From Arthrobacter saudimassiliensis (GTDB lineage: Bacteria > Actinomycetota > Actinomycetes > Actinomycetales > Micrococcaceae): DNA of 64,000 nucleotides. A program made the translations under genes and the position numbers. The DNA lies in the NCBI GenBank assembly GCA_900016675.1, contig LN483070.1, positions 1,915,584 through 1,979,583 on the forward strand. Reading direction: 5' to 3'. Below are positions 17,164 through 25,699 of the stretch, piece by piece. Numbering within the stretch: the stretch's first letter is position 1; the number at the start of each line of letters is the position of its first letter. Below the pieces are notes generated by a model. The model worked only from the letters and a program-made list of their open reading frames with translations, searched no databases and was not told the origin of the DNA.

Positions 17164-18405
17164 ATGACCGACTCGAACGCAGGCACTCCGCTCACCCTTT
17201 CCGGTTCCGCTCCGGCGCCCTGGCAGCGCACCGCCGCCGGCGCCAACCTGCTGGGGCCGGACGGCGCCTTGGGCACCGTCATCTTCGAGGAGATCACCGG
17301 GCTCGCCGCCCGCCACGGCGCGATCAACCTGGGCCAGGGCTTCCCGGACGAGGACGGGCCCGCGCCGGTGCTGGAAGCGGCCCGCGACGCCATTGCCTCC
17401 GGACACAACCAGTACGCGCCGGGGCAGGGCCTGCCGGTGCTCCGCGAGGCCATCGCCGCGCACCAGGAGCGGTTCTACGGGCTGCACCTGGACCCGGCCA
17501 CGGAGATCACGGTCTCCACCGGGGCCACCGAGGCCATTGCCTCCGCCCTGCTGGCCCTGTGCGGGCCCGGCGACGAGGTGCTCACCTTCGAACCCTTCTA
17601 CGACTCCTACGGCGCCGTCATCGGCCTCACCGGCGCGGATCACGTCACGGTGCCGCTGCACGCCCCGGATTTCCTGCCCGACGACGAGCAGCTGGCCGCC
17701 GCCTTCAGCGACCGCACCCGGGTGGTGCTGATCAACAACCCGCACAACCCCACCGGCACCGTCTTTCCCGCGGAGCTGCTGCAGCGCGTCGTCGACCTGG
17801 CGGCCCGCCATTCCGCCGTGATCGTCACCGATGAGGTCTATGAGCACCTGACCTTCGAGGCGCCGCACGTTCCGGTGGCGACCCTGGACGGTGCCGCGGA
17901 GCGGACCCTGACCATTTCCTCGGCCGGCAAGACATTCTCGGTGACGGGGTGGAAGGTCGGCTGGCTGAGCGGTCCCGCGCAGCTGGTCGCGGCGGTGCGC
18001 ACGGTCAAGTCCTACCTCAGCTACACCTCCGGCACCCCGTTCCAGATCGCCGTCGCGCAGGCCCTGGCCCTGCCGACGTCGTTCTTCACCGGCACCGCCG
18101 CCGTCCTGGGCACGAAGCGGGACCTGCTCAGCGAGGGGCTGCGGGCCGCCGGGCTGGGCGTGTACCGGCCGCAGGGGACCTACTTCGTCCTGGCCGACGT
18201 CGCCCCGCTGGGCTTCGAGGACGCCACCGAGCTAGCCCGCCGGCTGCCGGAACTAATCGGCGTCGCGGCGATTCCGGTCGCACCCTTCTGCCATGACGAG
18301 GGCGCCGAACGGACCCGGACGCTGCTCCGGTTCGCCTTCTGCAAGAAGACCGATGTGCTCACCGAGGCCGCGGATCGGCTGGCCAAGCTGGGCGCTGCCC
18401 TGTGA
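17164..18405 (+). CDS. PLP-dependent class I/II aminotransferase
   Basis: The 413-residue protein starts at ATG 17164. It has fold-type I features: NNPHNPTG (191-198), Asp223 and Tyr226, PLP Lys256 in SAGKTFSVTGWK, and a C-terminal Arg in the LLRFAFCK region. It is most like the kynurenine/methionine aminotransferase and actinobacterial DapC (succinyldiaminopimelate aminotransferase) subgroup. Substrate cannot be fixed by eye. It overlaps the next gene by GTGA, so they form an operon. Confidence 0.88.
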   Translation: MTDSNAGTPLTLSGSAPAPWQRTAAGANLLGPDGALGTVIFEEITGLAARHGAINLGQGFPDEDGPAPVLEAARDAIASGHNQYAPGQGLPVLREAIAAHQERFYGLHLDPATEITVSTGATEAIASALLALCGPGDEVLTFEPFYDSYGAVIGLTGADHVTVPLHAPDFLPDDEQLAAAFSDRTRVVLINNPHNPTGTVFPAELLQRVVDLAARHSAVIVTDEVYEHLTFEAPHVPVATLDGAAERTLTISSAGKTFSVTGWKVGWLSGPAQLVAAVRTVKSYLSYTSGTPFQIAVAQALALPTSFFTGTAAVLGTKRDLLSEGLRAAGLGVYRPQGTYFVLADVAPLGFEDATELARRLPELIGVAAIPVAPFCHDEGAERTRTLLRFAFCKKTDVLTEAADRLAKLGAAL

Positions 18406-19211
18406 CCGGGACCGGCGGCAGCGCGCGGCACCCCTCCAGGCTGCTGCGCGGCATCGGTGCCCACGCGGTGATCCATCCGGACGGGTACAGCGACGGCGCG
18501 TGGGTCCTGAGCATCGGCGGCGCGGAGCAGTCGCATGTGGATCTGGCCCGGCCGCAGGAGATCTTCTACGAGTACCTGCGGCGGATCGGGAACGTGCTGG
18601 ACCTGGCCGCTCCCCCGGGCCGGCCGCTGCGGGCGCTGCACCTGGGTGCGGGCGCCCTGACCCTGGCCCGCTACCTGCAGGCCACCCGTCCGGGCTCCGA
18701 GCAGCACGCGGTTGAGCTGGAGCGCGAGCTGCTGGATTTCGTCCTGGCGCATCTGCCACTGCCGGAGGGCACCCGGCTGGAGCCGGTCATCGGCGACGCG
18801 CGGGAGGAACTGGAGCGGTATGCTCCCGGGGCGTTCGACGCCGTCGTGCTCGATATCTTCGCGGGCGCGGACGCGCCGGGCCACCTGACCGAGCCGGCCT
18901 ACTACGCGCAGCTGCTCTCGCTGCTCTCGGAGTCGGGGGTGCTGCTGGTGAACGTGGGCGACGATCCGCCGCTGACCTTCGCGCGGGCCCAGGTGCGGGC
19001 GCTGCAGGAAGCAGTGGAATCGGCGCGGCCCGCCGCCGGCGTCGCTGCGCTGGCTGAACGCAGCATGTTCTCCGGCCGCTACCCGGGCAACATCGTGCTG
19101 GCCGCCGCGGCGGCGGGCTGGCCCGAGGAGTGGACCGGTGCGCTGCTGGCCGCCGGGCCGCATCCGGCAGCGGTGCTTACCGGCGAAGAACTGGACCGCT
19201 TCGCCGGCTGA
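18402..19211 (+). CDS. spermidine synthase-like methyltransferase-fold protein
   Basis: The 269-residue protein starts at GTG 18402, overlapping the aminotransferase stop. It has a Rossmann fold with LRALHLGAGALTLARYL (SAM/dcSAM site), an acidic strand end (VELERELL), and DAVVLDIFAG. It resembles the stand-alone fused-MFS/spermidine-synthase domain family common in actinobacteria. Real polyamine synthesis is uncertain, because the family's catalytic Asp pattern cannot be fully confirmed. Confidence 0.78.
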   Translation: MTGTGGSARHPSRLLRGIGAHAVIHPDGYSDGAWVLSIGGAEQSHVDLARPQEIFYEYLRRIGNVLDLAAPPGRPLRALHLGAGALTLARYLQATRPGSEQHAVELERELLDFVLAHLPLPEGTRLEPVIGDAREELERYAPGAFDAVVLDIFAGADAPGHLTEPAYYAQLLSLLSESGVLLVNVGDDPPLTFARAQVRALQEAVESARPAAGVAALAERSMFSGRYPGNIVLAAAAAGWPEEWTGALLAAGPHPAAVLTGEELDRFAG

Positions 19212-19270
19212 ACGGGGAAACGGTCCAGGCAATTGCGTTCCCCCGCAGATCACATGCGAAAGTTGAGGAC

Positions 19271-19519
19271 ATGCCCAAGCACTATCCGGACCTGCCCGCT
19301 GCACGGCATATGGGACCGCTCGCCTCGTCGGAAGCCCGTCCCTCCGCCGCGGCCGATCGTGGTCCTGTCCGCCCGGCGCGTGATCGGCCGGCACCGGCCG
19401 GTGTCCGCCGTGAACCCGCCGAGAAGTACCGCCGGCAGCGGGTGGCGGCGACCGCCGTCGTGATCCTGATGACGCTTGCCCTGGCCGGCCTGATCACGGC
19501 ACTCGTGCTCTTCGGGTAG
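19271..19519 (+). CDS. small single-pass membrane protein
   Basis: The 82-residue product from ATG 19271 has a polar Pro/Ala/Arg-rich N-terminus and a hydrophobic C-terminal helix of about 22 residues ending LITALVLFG. It is tail-anchored in appearance. The GAGG at 19265-19268 is closer than usual to the ATG. No family is recognised. It follows the spermidine-synthase-like gene by 59 bp. Confidence 0.5.
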   Translation: MPKHYPDLPAARHMGPLASSEARPSAAADRGPVRPARDRPAPAGVRREPAEKYRRQRVAATAVVILMTLALAGLITALVLFG

Positions 19520-19555
19520 CCCGGATTCAGCAGCGGAGCGGCCCAAAAACGCTTG

Positions 19556-19584
19556 TTGGCAGATCCTCCGCCATCGCCTAGTCT
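19556..19584 (+). promoter_or_regulatory. likely promoter of wecB copy 1
   Basis: TTGGCA (19556-19561), a 17-bp spacer and TAGTCT (19579-19584) make a good housekeeping-sigma match, 40 bp upstream of the wecB ATG at 19624. A GGGGGT Shine-Dalgarno lies at about 19614-19619. Confidence 0.5.
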
Positions 19585-19623
19585 CGGGCGAATCACCGCA
19601 GGTCCGAGCTCGTTGGGGGTCAC

Positions 19624-20760
19624 ATGGGGCAGACGCCACCGCTCGTGATGCCTGTCTACGGGACCCGCCCGGAGGCAATCAAGATGGCTCCCATAGTCAA
19701 GGAGCTCGAGGCTTCAGCCTCCCTGCAGAGCTTTGTGACGGTCACCGGCCAGCATCGCGCGATGCTCGACCAGGTCAACATGCTGTTCGGGATCGTCCCG
19801 GATCATGACCTGAACATCTTCCAGCCCGGGCAGGGCCTCGTCGCGATCCTCACCAGGACCCTGGACGGACTGGACAAGCTGTTCACCGTGAACCGGCCGC
19901 GCGTCGTGCTGGTCCAGGGAGACACCACCACATCCATGGCGGCGGCACTTGCAGCCTTCAACCACGCGATTCCGGTCGTCCATGTCGAGGCCGGACTCCG
20001 CAGCGGGAATCCGTGGTCGCCCTACCCCGAAGAGGGCAACCGCAAGCTCATCTCCCAGATCGCCAGCCTGCACCTTGCCCCCACCGAAGCGAGCCGCCGC
20101 AACCTGCTGCGGGAAAACATCGCCGACAAGAACATCGTGGTCACCGGAAATACGGTTATAGATGCGCTGCTCGGCGCCGTCGAAAAACCCCTGCCGTTCC
20201 GGGACCCGGCCTTGGAGCAGCTGGCCTCCGCCGGCCGCCGGATCCTGCTGTTGACCACCCACCGCCGCGAGAACCAGGGTGGCGCGATGCGGGGAGTCGG
20301 ACGGGCTTTGGCCCGGCTGGCCGCCAGGAACCCCGACCTGGCGATCGTGTTGCCCGCCCATGCCAATCCCGTAGTCCGCGAGGCCCTGCTGCCCGCTTTG
20401 AACGGATTTCCCAACGTGCTGGTCACCGATCCCCTCCCCTACGGGGAGTTCTGCCGGCTGCTCTCCATTTCCTACCTTGTGCTCACCGACTCCGGGGGCA
20501 TCCAGGAGGAAGCACCGAGCCTGGGGGTCCCCGTGTTGGTCCTGCGGGAGAACACGGAACGGCCTGAGGCGGTCGCCGCCGGCACCGCCCGGCTCGTGGG
20601 CACCGATGAGGCCAGGATCGAAGCCGAGGTGACGTCGCTGCTGGACGATCAGCGCCGGTACCGGCAGATGGCCGGGAGCACGAACCCGTACGGAGACGGC
20701 CGGGCGGCCCGTCGCAGCGTAGAGGCGGTACAGCGGCTGGTGGAGGAGATCAGCGGCTGA
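19624..20760 (+). CDS. wecB: UDP-N-acetylglucosamine 2-epimerase (non-hydrolysing), copy 1
   Basis: The 378-residue protein has GTRPE (13-17), QGDTTTS with Asp100, Glu122 in VEAGLRSG, His213 in HRREN, and SGGIQEEAPSLG. These match the active site of E. coli WecB/Bacillus MnaA. It interconverts UDP-GlcNAc and UDP-ManNAc, giving ManNAc for wall teichoic acid linkage units or, with WecC, ManNAcA. By eye about four residues in five are identical to copy 2 at 29148. Here it is convergent with, and slightly overlaps, a decayed glycosyltransferase gene. Confidence 0.94.
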   Translation: MGQTPPLVMPVYGTRPEAIKMAPIVKELEASASLQSFVTVTGQHRAMLDQVNMLFGIVPDHDLNIFQPGQGLVAILTRTLDGLDKLFTVNRPRVVLVQGDTTTSMAAALAAFNHAIPVVHVEAGLRSGNPWSPYPEEGNRKLISQIASLHLAPTEASRRNLLRENIADKNIVVTGNTVIDALLGAVEKPLPFRDPALEQLASAGRRILLLTTHRRENQGGAMRGVGRALARLAARNPDLAIVLPAHANPVVREALLPALNGFPNVLVTDPLPYGEFCRLLSISYLVLTDSGGIQEEAPSLGVPVLVLRENTERPEAVAAGTARLVGTDEARIEAEVTSLLDDQRRYRQMAGSTNPYGDGRAARRSVEAVQRLVEEISG

Positions 20761-21214
20761 GGACCGCCTTCCAGTCTTCGATGAACCTGCGCCGGGAGAA
20801 CCGGGCCGTGATTTTGCGGCCCTGGACCGACAGCCGATCCAGGTATTCCAGATCAGTCAGTACGAGGACCAGCGCGTCGGCCAGCTCGGTTTCGTTTGCG
20901 TGCTCCACGAGGAACCCGTTGACCCCGTTGCGGATCATTTCCCGCGGCCCATACTTGATGTCGTAGGCGACCGGGACGCAGCCGGCGGCCATGCTCTCGG
21001 CCAGCGACGCGCAGGGTGTCGGGCAGATGCTCCAACAGGTCTGCCGTTTCCGGGCGGACCGTTCGCCGTAGCGGTGTTGTTTGGAGAGTTGGTTATTGTG
21101 CTCCGCATAGATCACCCGCGCCCCGTTCTCAAGGGCGGTAAGCGCCGCACGGCGCCTGCCGTTTCCCAAAAGGATGAGAGACGCGGGATCTACCGGCAGG
21201 ACACAGCGCTGCAT
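20750..21214 (-). pseudogene. remnant of a GT4 glycosyltransferase (TagE-like)
   Basis: The last about 90 residues read like the donor-binding end of a GT4 enzyme of the poly(glycerol-phosphate) alpha-glucosyltransferase type: LAESMAAGCVPVAYDIKYG, REMIRNGVNGFLV. Upstream only scraps remain (ENGARVIYAEHNNQ), and the reading jumps straight from an N-terminal-like to a C-terminal-like piece. A full enzyme needs about 400-500 residues. The join around 21020-21060 looks like an internal deletion with a frameshift. It was probably once part of cassette 1. Confidence 0.65.
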
Positions 21215-21419
21215 CCAGCACTGAACGCCTCCACCATGTTCCGGAATACCACACTCCTCTCAGGGCCGGGCGCGGCACCTCCACACTGCGGGTCTTCTGG
21301 CTTTACTCATCCGTTTCCTCCAGATAGCAGGCTCCGGCGCTGCCGAGGAACTAGAGCTGCCAACCGATCATTCTCTCCCCCATCTCCCAGGGCCTTGCGG
21401 CGCCCCGCGTTGCCTTGGG

Positions 21420-21966
21420 CTAGACGCCTACTTGTCGCCGGGCCAGCATTTCGCTGTTCGCCCGGGCGAGGTCCTTCTGCGAGGTCCACTTTGACCGCGT
21501 AAGAAGTGCTGATATCGAGCGGCAGGTAGCGCGCGCCGGCCCGCCAAATGGACAGTTCGATGCCGCCTTCGAAATACTCCTGGTCGTCCACCTCCGCCAG
21601 CCGGCTGATCAGCCCATCCTGGTCAGCCCCGGAGACGTAGTTAATGCCGATGGCTTCGCCGAGACCGCCGGGCACCGTCTTCGAGAGCTCACTGATGAAG
21701 CCCTTCTCCGTCACCGTGAACTTGACCTCTTCATCCGAGATCGAGGAGGTGTCGACGGCGATGAAGGACCGGTCCTCGAGGATCCAGCGATGCAGATCGG
21801 TGAGCATCCGGGGGTCGAAGACGACGTCGCCGAAAACGGACCGCAGGTTCTGGACCCGCTGCGTCATGATCGTGCGTCCGTCGTCCAGAAGCGTAAGGGG
21901 TTTCGGATGCGGACGGGCGAGCCGGGTTCCCATGCCGGCGGCAAGAATAACTGCTTGAACAATCAC
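21420..21966 (-). pseudogene. decayed LicC-like nucleotidyltransferase, copy 1
   Basis: It begins at GTG 21966 with VQAVILAAGMGTRLARPHPK, the nucleotidyltransferase signature. Compared with the intact copy at 30449-31162 it lacks about 52 internal residues, jumping from the FG after QNLRSV straight to DVVFDP. Near the end an extra base after GCAGAAG shifts the frame; correcting it gives DLARANSEMLARRQVGV and a stop at 21420-21422. The missing segment includes substrate-binding strands, so the product should be inactive. Confidence 0.75.
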
Positions 21967-22107
21967 AGGTGAGTCCTGACTCGAGGCAGTACGCGGCCCG
22001 GACAACTGGGCCTTCGCTGAGGGCTCGCAAGGTAACGCATTGTCCCGATGAGTGCATGCGGGTTTCCCGCCGGACCCTGCATCCCGTGTGGCAGCGGTTG
22101 CTGTTCG

Positions 22108-24789
22108 TCATCGTCCCTCGGCTCGTCCCGGCGCTCGCAGGGCTTCGATGGCCGCTGCGACCCTTGCGCAGGATTGTGTGTCGGTGAAGGCAAACGTGGC
22201 CCGCCGCCGCTCCGCGTAGCGGGGCTCGTCCGCCGCTGCGTCGATGATGGCCGCCACTGCTTCTTCGGCCGTGGCCGTCACCGGGCCGAATCCGTCCCGC
22301 AGGTAATCGAAATAGCCGCGACGGTATATGTGTCCGCCGGTGTAGATCGTTTCCGGATCGAACTGCAGGTAGACGACTTTGGCTCCGCCGTGCGCGGCAT
22401 CAAAGGCAATGGATGAGTAGTCCGTCAGCAGGAGCCTGGCGTTCACGAGCTCCTCCTGCACGCTGCCGTCGTGGTACGCCCTCAGCTGGATGTGGTCCGG
22501 CAGGTTCAGCAGCGGTATGAACGGCTCCAGTTCCGGGTGCGGCAGCAGGACCAACCGGTAACCGTTGGTGCGGCAGTACTCTGCGAGCCGGTCAGAACGC
22601 AGCAGCGGCAGCCAGTTCCGTCCAAATTCACTGGTCTCGAAGAGGGTCCGCCGTTGCGTTGCGGTCGGATGGTCGGCCAGTTCGTCGCGGAGGTACTCCC
22701 GCCAGGTGGGGGCAATCAGGATGTTCCGGCGCAGATGCGGCGGGTGTTCTCGAGCGGCTTGGAGCAGGGCGTCGTGGCGGGGGAAACCCGTCAGCCGCAC
22801 TTCCTGGCTGGTCAGCACGTATTCGCTGCCGCCTCCGGTAATGGACTCGTGTTCCCCCAGGGAGGCGGTGATCATCAGGGCTATGTCCTTTTGGTTCAGC
22901 CAGCGGGACAAATCGTCCTTGATGATGCCGTGCTGCAGAAAGACGAAGCGGGCCCTGTCGTCTCCGAACCTGCGGCGGCCGATCGGGTCGTGGATGTTGG
23001 CGTTCAGGTGGGAGGAAAGAACAAAGTCGGCGTTCAGCACCAGCGGCACGGCAGCGGCGGATCCGTAGGGCACCAGTCGGAAGCCCTCATGCTCCAGCCT
23101 GTCCCAGTCCGGGCTGTCCCGGGCCAGCAGGAACCAGGCATTGACGTCCGGTTTGTTCCGCATCAGATAGCGGTAGAGGTGTTCCGCGTTGTCATCTGCA
23201 CGGTCAATGCGGTCCATGAGCACCCAGGCACTACGGTAGCGGGAGACGGCCGGTTCGCGGGCCGCCTGCCGCGTTAGGGCGCGGTCCGCCGCGCGGCGCC
23301 TGCCGTCGGCCAGCCTCCGGGCCGGACGGGTCGCCGTCCGCCGGGCGGTGTCCCAGGCGGCGAGCGCCTGTGGGGCCCCGGTCAGCAGGCTGCGCACCGT
23401 GACCCGGTCGTGGAGGCTCCGGAGGCGGCGGGCTGCCGGCGGCTCGGGCCGGGGCTGCGCCAGCACCAGGTCGGGCCGCCGGCGGGGACGCTCGCTGGCC
23501 GGGAAAGGCACCCCTCGGTCAGTGGTCGGCTCCACGGCAGTCCCGGAGAGGACGAATTCGGGCCGAATGCCGGCAGGCAGGATGAGGATGCGCTCGCGGA
23601 TCAGGGTGCGGCCCAGCACCTTGTGGTCCCTGATCTTGGTGGCCACCGGCTCCACGGGACGTCCGTCCATGAACACCTTCTCCTCCGGCGTCTCTCCTTC
23701 GAAGAGGTAGGAATATCTGGTGGTCCCCCGGTCGTGGTCGGTCTCCCATTGCTGCACCGTGGGCGGGCCCTCCTGCCGTCGGCGATAGTGCAGGAGCAGG
23801 ATGTGGTGGAAGATCCAGCCTTGGCTGACCACTCCGAAGGAATCGATGACCGGATCATCGATGAGGGCGACAATCCGCTCCAGCCAGCGGTGCATGGTGG
23901 CCTGCTGCTCCGCACTGGCGCCGGCTGTGCGGCTGTGCATGCGTTTGTCGTCGATGTAGAACCAGACGAGGTCATATAGCACCATGTAGTGGGCCCAGGC
24001 CGGAATCCGGCCGAGCCGGTCCCGGACGGCTTCCAGCAGCCCCAGGTAGCCCAATCGGGGCAGCTCATCATAGGCACGGGGGTCGGCCCAGGCCCCGGCG
24101 ACCAGCGAGGCTCCCCTCCGGCGGTTGCGCCGGTACAGATAGCGCGCGTCCGCGACGATGCCGATGACGGGCGCGCCGACGGCGGCGAGGTACCTGCCGA
24201 TGAGATGCGAGTCTTCAAACTTGGGGCGCAGGCGTTCCTCGAACCGCAGCCCATGGTCCTGCAGGACACGGCGGCGCAGGAACGCCGTCGGGCCGTGCAG
24301 CTGGATGCACTCGGGGTTCTCGTCCAGGTCCACCAGCATGTTCCCGTACCGGAACTTACGGCCGAGCGGATGGCGGTGGGACATCTGCGCCGTGCCGTCC
24401 TGGAACTGCACCAGCCGGGTCGCCAGCAGCTGGGCGCGTGCACTGACGTCGGTGGCAAGGAAGGCCTCCACCGCCCGGAAGTAGGACGGGTGGAGGATAT
24501 CGTCCGGATCGCAGAAGGTAACCCATTCCCCGTTCGCCAAGGCCAGCCCGGTGTTGCGGGCGGCCCCCGGCCCGGCATTGGGCTGGCGGACGAGCCGCAC
24601 TCCGGCCCGGTGGCGGGTGTTCCATGCAGCGATCAGATCGCCGGAGCCGTCGGTGGACCCGTCGTCGACCATGACGATGTCCAGGTCTTCCATCGGGTAC
24701 CGCTGCCGCAGCAGGGATTCCAGGAAGGCCGGGAGATACTCCGCGACGTTGTGGACGGCTACGACGAGTGAAAACTGCCCTCTAGCCAC
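22108..24789 (-). CDS. GT2 glycosyltransferase fused to CDP-glycerol glycerophosphotransferase (TagF-like), cassette 1
   Basis: This 893-residue protein starts at GTG 24789. Residues about 1-250 are a GT-A (GT2) domain: SLVVAVHNVAEYLPAFLES, VMVDDGSTDGS, FCDPDD. A middle region joins it to a C-terminal GT-B TagF/TagB domain (about 500-880): FVFLQHGIIKDD, LLTDYSSIAFDAA. TagF enzymes add glycerol-phosphate (or ribitol-phosphate) units from CDP-polyols to a lipid-linked chain at the inner membrane face. It is co-linear with the 894-residue protein at 35282-37966, a clear paralogue. No strong Shine-Dalgarno is visible. The polymer repeat unit is unknown. Confidence 0.85.
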   Translation of the reverse strand: MARGQFSLVVAVHNVAEYLPAFLESLLRQRYPMEDLDIVMVDDGSTDGSGDLIAAWNTRHRAGVRLVRQPNAGPGAARNTGLALANGEWVTFCDPDDILHPSYFRAVEAFLATDVSARAQLLATRLVQFQDGTAQMSHRHPLGRKFRYGNMLVDLDENPECIQLHGPTAFLRRRVLQDHGLRFEERLRPKFEDSHLIGRYLAAVGAPVIGIVADARYLYRRNRRRGASLVAGAWADPRAYDELPRLGYLGLLEAVRDRLGRIPAWAHYMVLYDLVWFYIDDKRMHSRTAGASAEQQATMHRWLERIVALIDDPVIDSFGVVSQGWIFHHILLLHYRRRQEGPPTVQQWETDHDRGTTRYSYLFEGETPEEKVFMDGRPVEPVATKIRDHKVLGRTLIRERILILPAGIRPEFVLSGTAVEPTTDRGVPFPASERPRRRPDLVLAQPRPEPPAARRLRSLHDRVTVRSLLTGAPQALAAWDTARRTATRPARRLADGRRRAADRALTRQAAREPAVSRYRSAWVLMDRIDRADDNAEHLYRYLMRNKPDVNAWFLLARDSPDWDRLEHEGFRLVPYGSAAAVPLVLNADFVLSSHLNANIHDPIGRRRFGDDRARFVFLQHGIIKDDLSRWLNQKDIALMITASLGEHESITGGGSEYVLTSQEVRLTGFPRHDALLQAAREHPPHLRRNILIAPTWREYLRDELADHPTATQRRTLFETSEFGRNWLPLLRSDRLAEYCRTNGYRLVLLPHPELEPFIPLLNLPDHIQLRAYHDGSVQEELVNARLLLTDYSSIAFDAAHGGAKVVYLQFDPETIYTGGHIYRRGYFDYLRDGFGPVTATAEEAVAAIIDAAADEPRYAERRRATFAFTDTQSCARVAAAIEALRAPGRAEGR

Positions 24790-25073
24790 GGGTATGCGCC
24801 CCGCTGCCCTGAGGCCTCGCCCGCCGCCCGGTTATCGGCAACGGATCTGTCCTGCGCCTGCAGGCCAGCGATAATGCGCTCATGAGCTGCTCCCCCGGTG
24901 ATACTGCCCGCCGAGGCGGACGAGTCCATCTCACGCCCCGGCCGGATACTGCTGTCAGCAACCGGCGTCATCGGTAAAAGGACGTGAGGAGGGGGAAGGT
25001 AACGGCCAGGACCGGGTCGCGCCACAGTAGGAGGTACTGGGTTCAGCCCTGCTTTCCCGGGGGAACAGGCCTG
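24790..25073. other. non-coding gap upstream of the cassette-1 TagF-like gene
   Basis: These 284 bp between the start of the TagF-like gene and the end of rsmD show no supported gene, RNA or repeat. The region presumably holds the TagF-like gene's promoter, but no clear hexamers are seen. Confidence 0.4.
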
Positions 25074-25640
25074 TCAGGCCGGTTCAGCGAACCAGAGCAC
25101 GGTCTCGCCGTACTTCCGGTCCGCGAAACGTTCCAGGCCCGCGGGCCACTGGGGTTCAGGTGAGCGGGCGGAACGCTCGACCACGACGACGGCGCCGTCG
25201 GCCAGGTGCCCGGCCAACTGCGCCAGGACGGTGCCGAGGTCTGGTTCGGCGTCACCGTAGGGCGGGTCAAGGAACACCAGGTCCCAGGTGAGCCCCGCCG
25301 GGACGCGGGCCAGGTAGGTCTCGACCTTGGCCCGGTGGACGGAGACCCGCGGGGCGCCGACCCTGTCATTGATGAGGTCCGCGTTGCGCCGGCAGACAGC
25401 GGCGGCCTTTTCGGCCGCCTCCACCAGATCCACTGCGGCGGCGCCGCGGCTGGCGCTTTCCAGCCCGAGGGCACCCGAGCCGGCATACAGGTCAAGCACC
25501 CGGGCGCCGTCGAGCACGCCGTAGGACTCAAGGCGGGAGAACAGCGCTTCCTTGACCCGGTCGGTGGTCGGGCGGGTGTTGTCCCCGGGAACGGCTGCCA
25601 GGGTGGTGCCGCCGGCGGTTCCGGCGATGATGCGGCTCAT
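25074..25640 (-). CDS. rsmD: 16S rRNA (guanine966-N2)-methyltransferase
   Basis: The 188-residue protein has the SAM motif VLDLYAGSGALGLE and the amino-methyltransferase motif DPPY at about residue 128, plus RPTTDRVKEALF near the start. This is the RsmD pattern. It methylates G966 of 16S rRNA in the small subunit. It lies 59 bp downstream of recG on the same strand; recG-rsmD-coaD is the common actinobacterial order, broken here after rsmD by cassette 1. Confidence 0.94.
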   Translation of the reverse strand: MSRIIAGTAGGTTLAAVPGDNTRPTTDRVKEALFSRLESYGVLDGARVLDLYAGSGALGLESASRGAAAVDLVEAAEKAAAVCRRNADLINDRVGAPRVSVHRAKVETYLARVPAGLTWDLVFLDPPYGDAEPDLGTVLAQLAGHLADGAVVVVERSARSPEPQWPAGLERFADRKYGETVLWFAEPA

Positions 25641-25699
25641 GGTTCAACCTTATCCGCCGGCGGTGGAAGCATGTTTCCGTCGGCAGCGGCGGTGTGCGG

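Noticed and set aside
22108..24789. Pseudogene status for the cassette-1 TagF-like gene
   Set aside because: Unlike its two decayed neighbours it keeps full length and every motif seen in the intact paralogue.
24759..25025. 88-residue minus-strand ORF upstream of the TagF-like gene
   Set aside because: No motif, no good ribosome site, and composition typical of random frames here.
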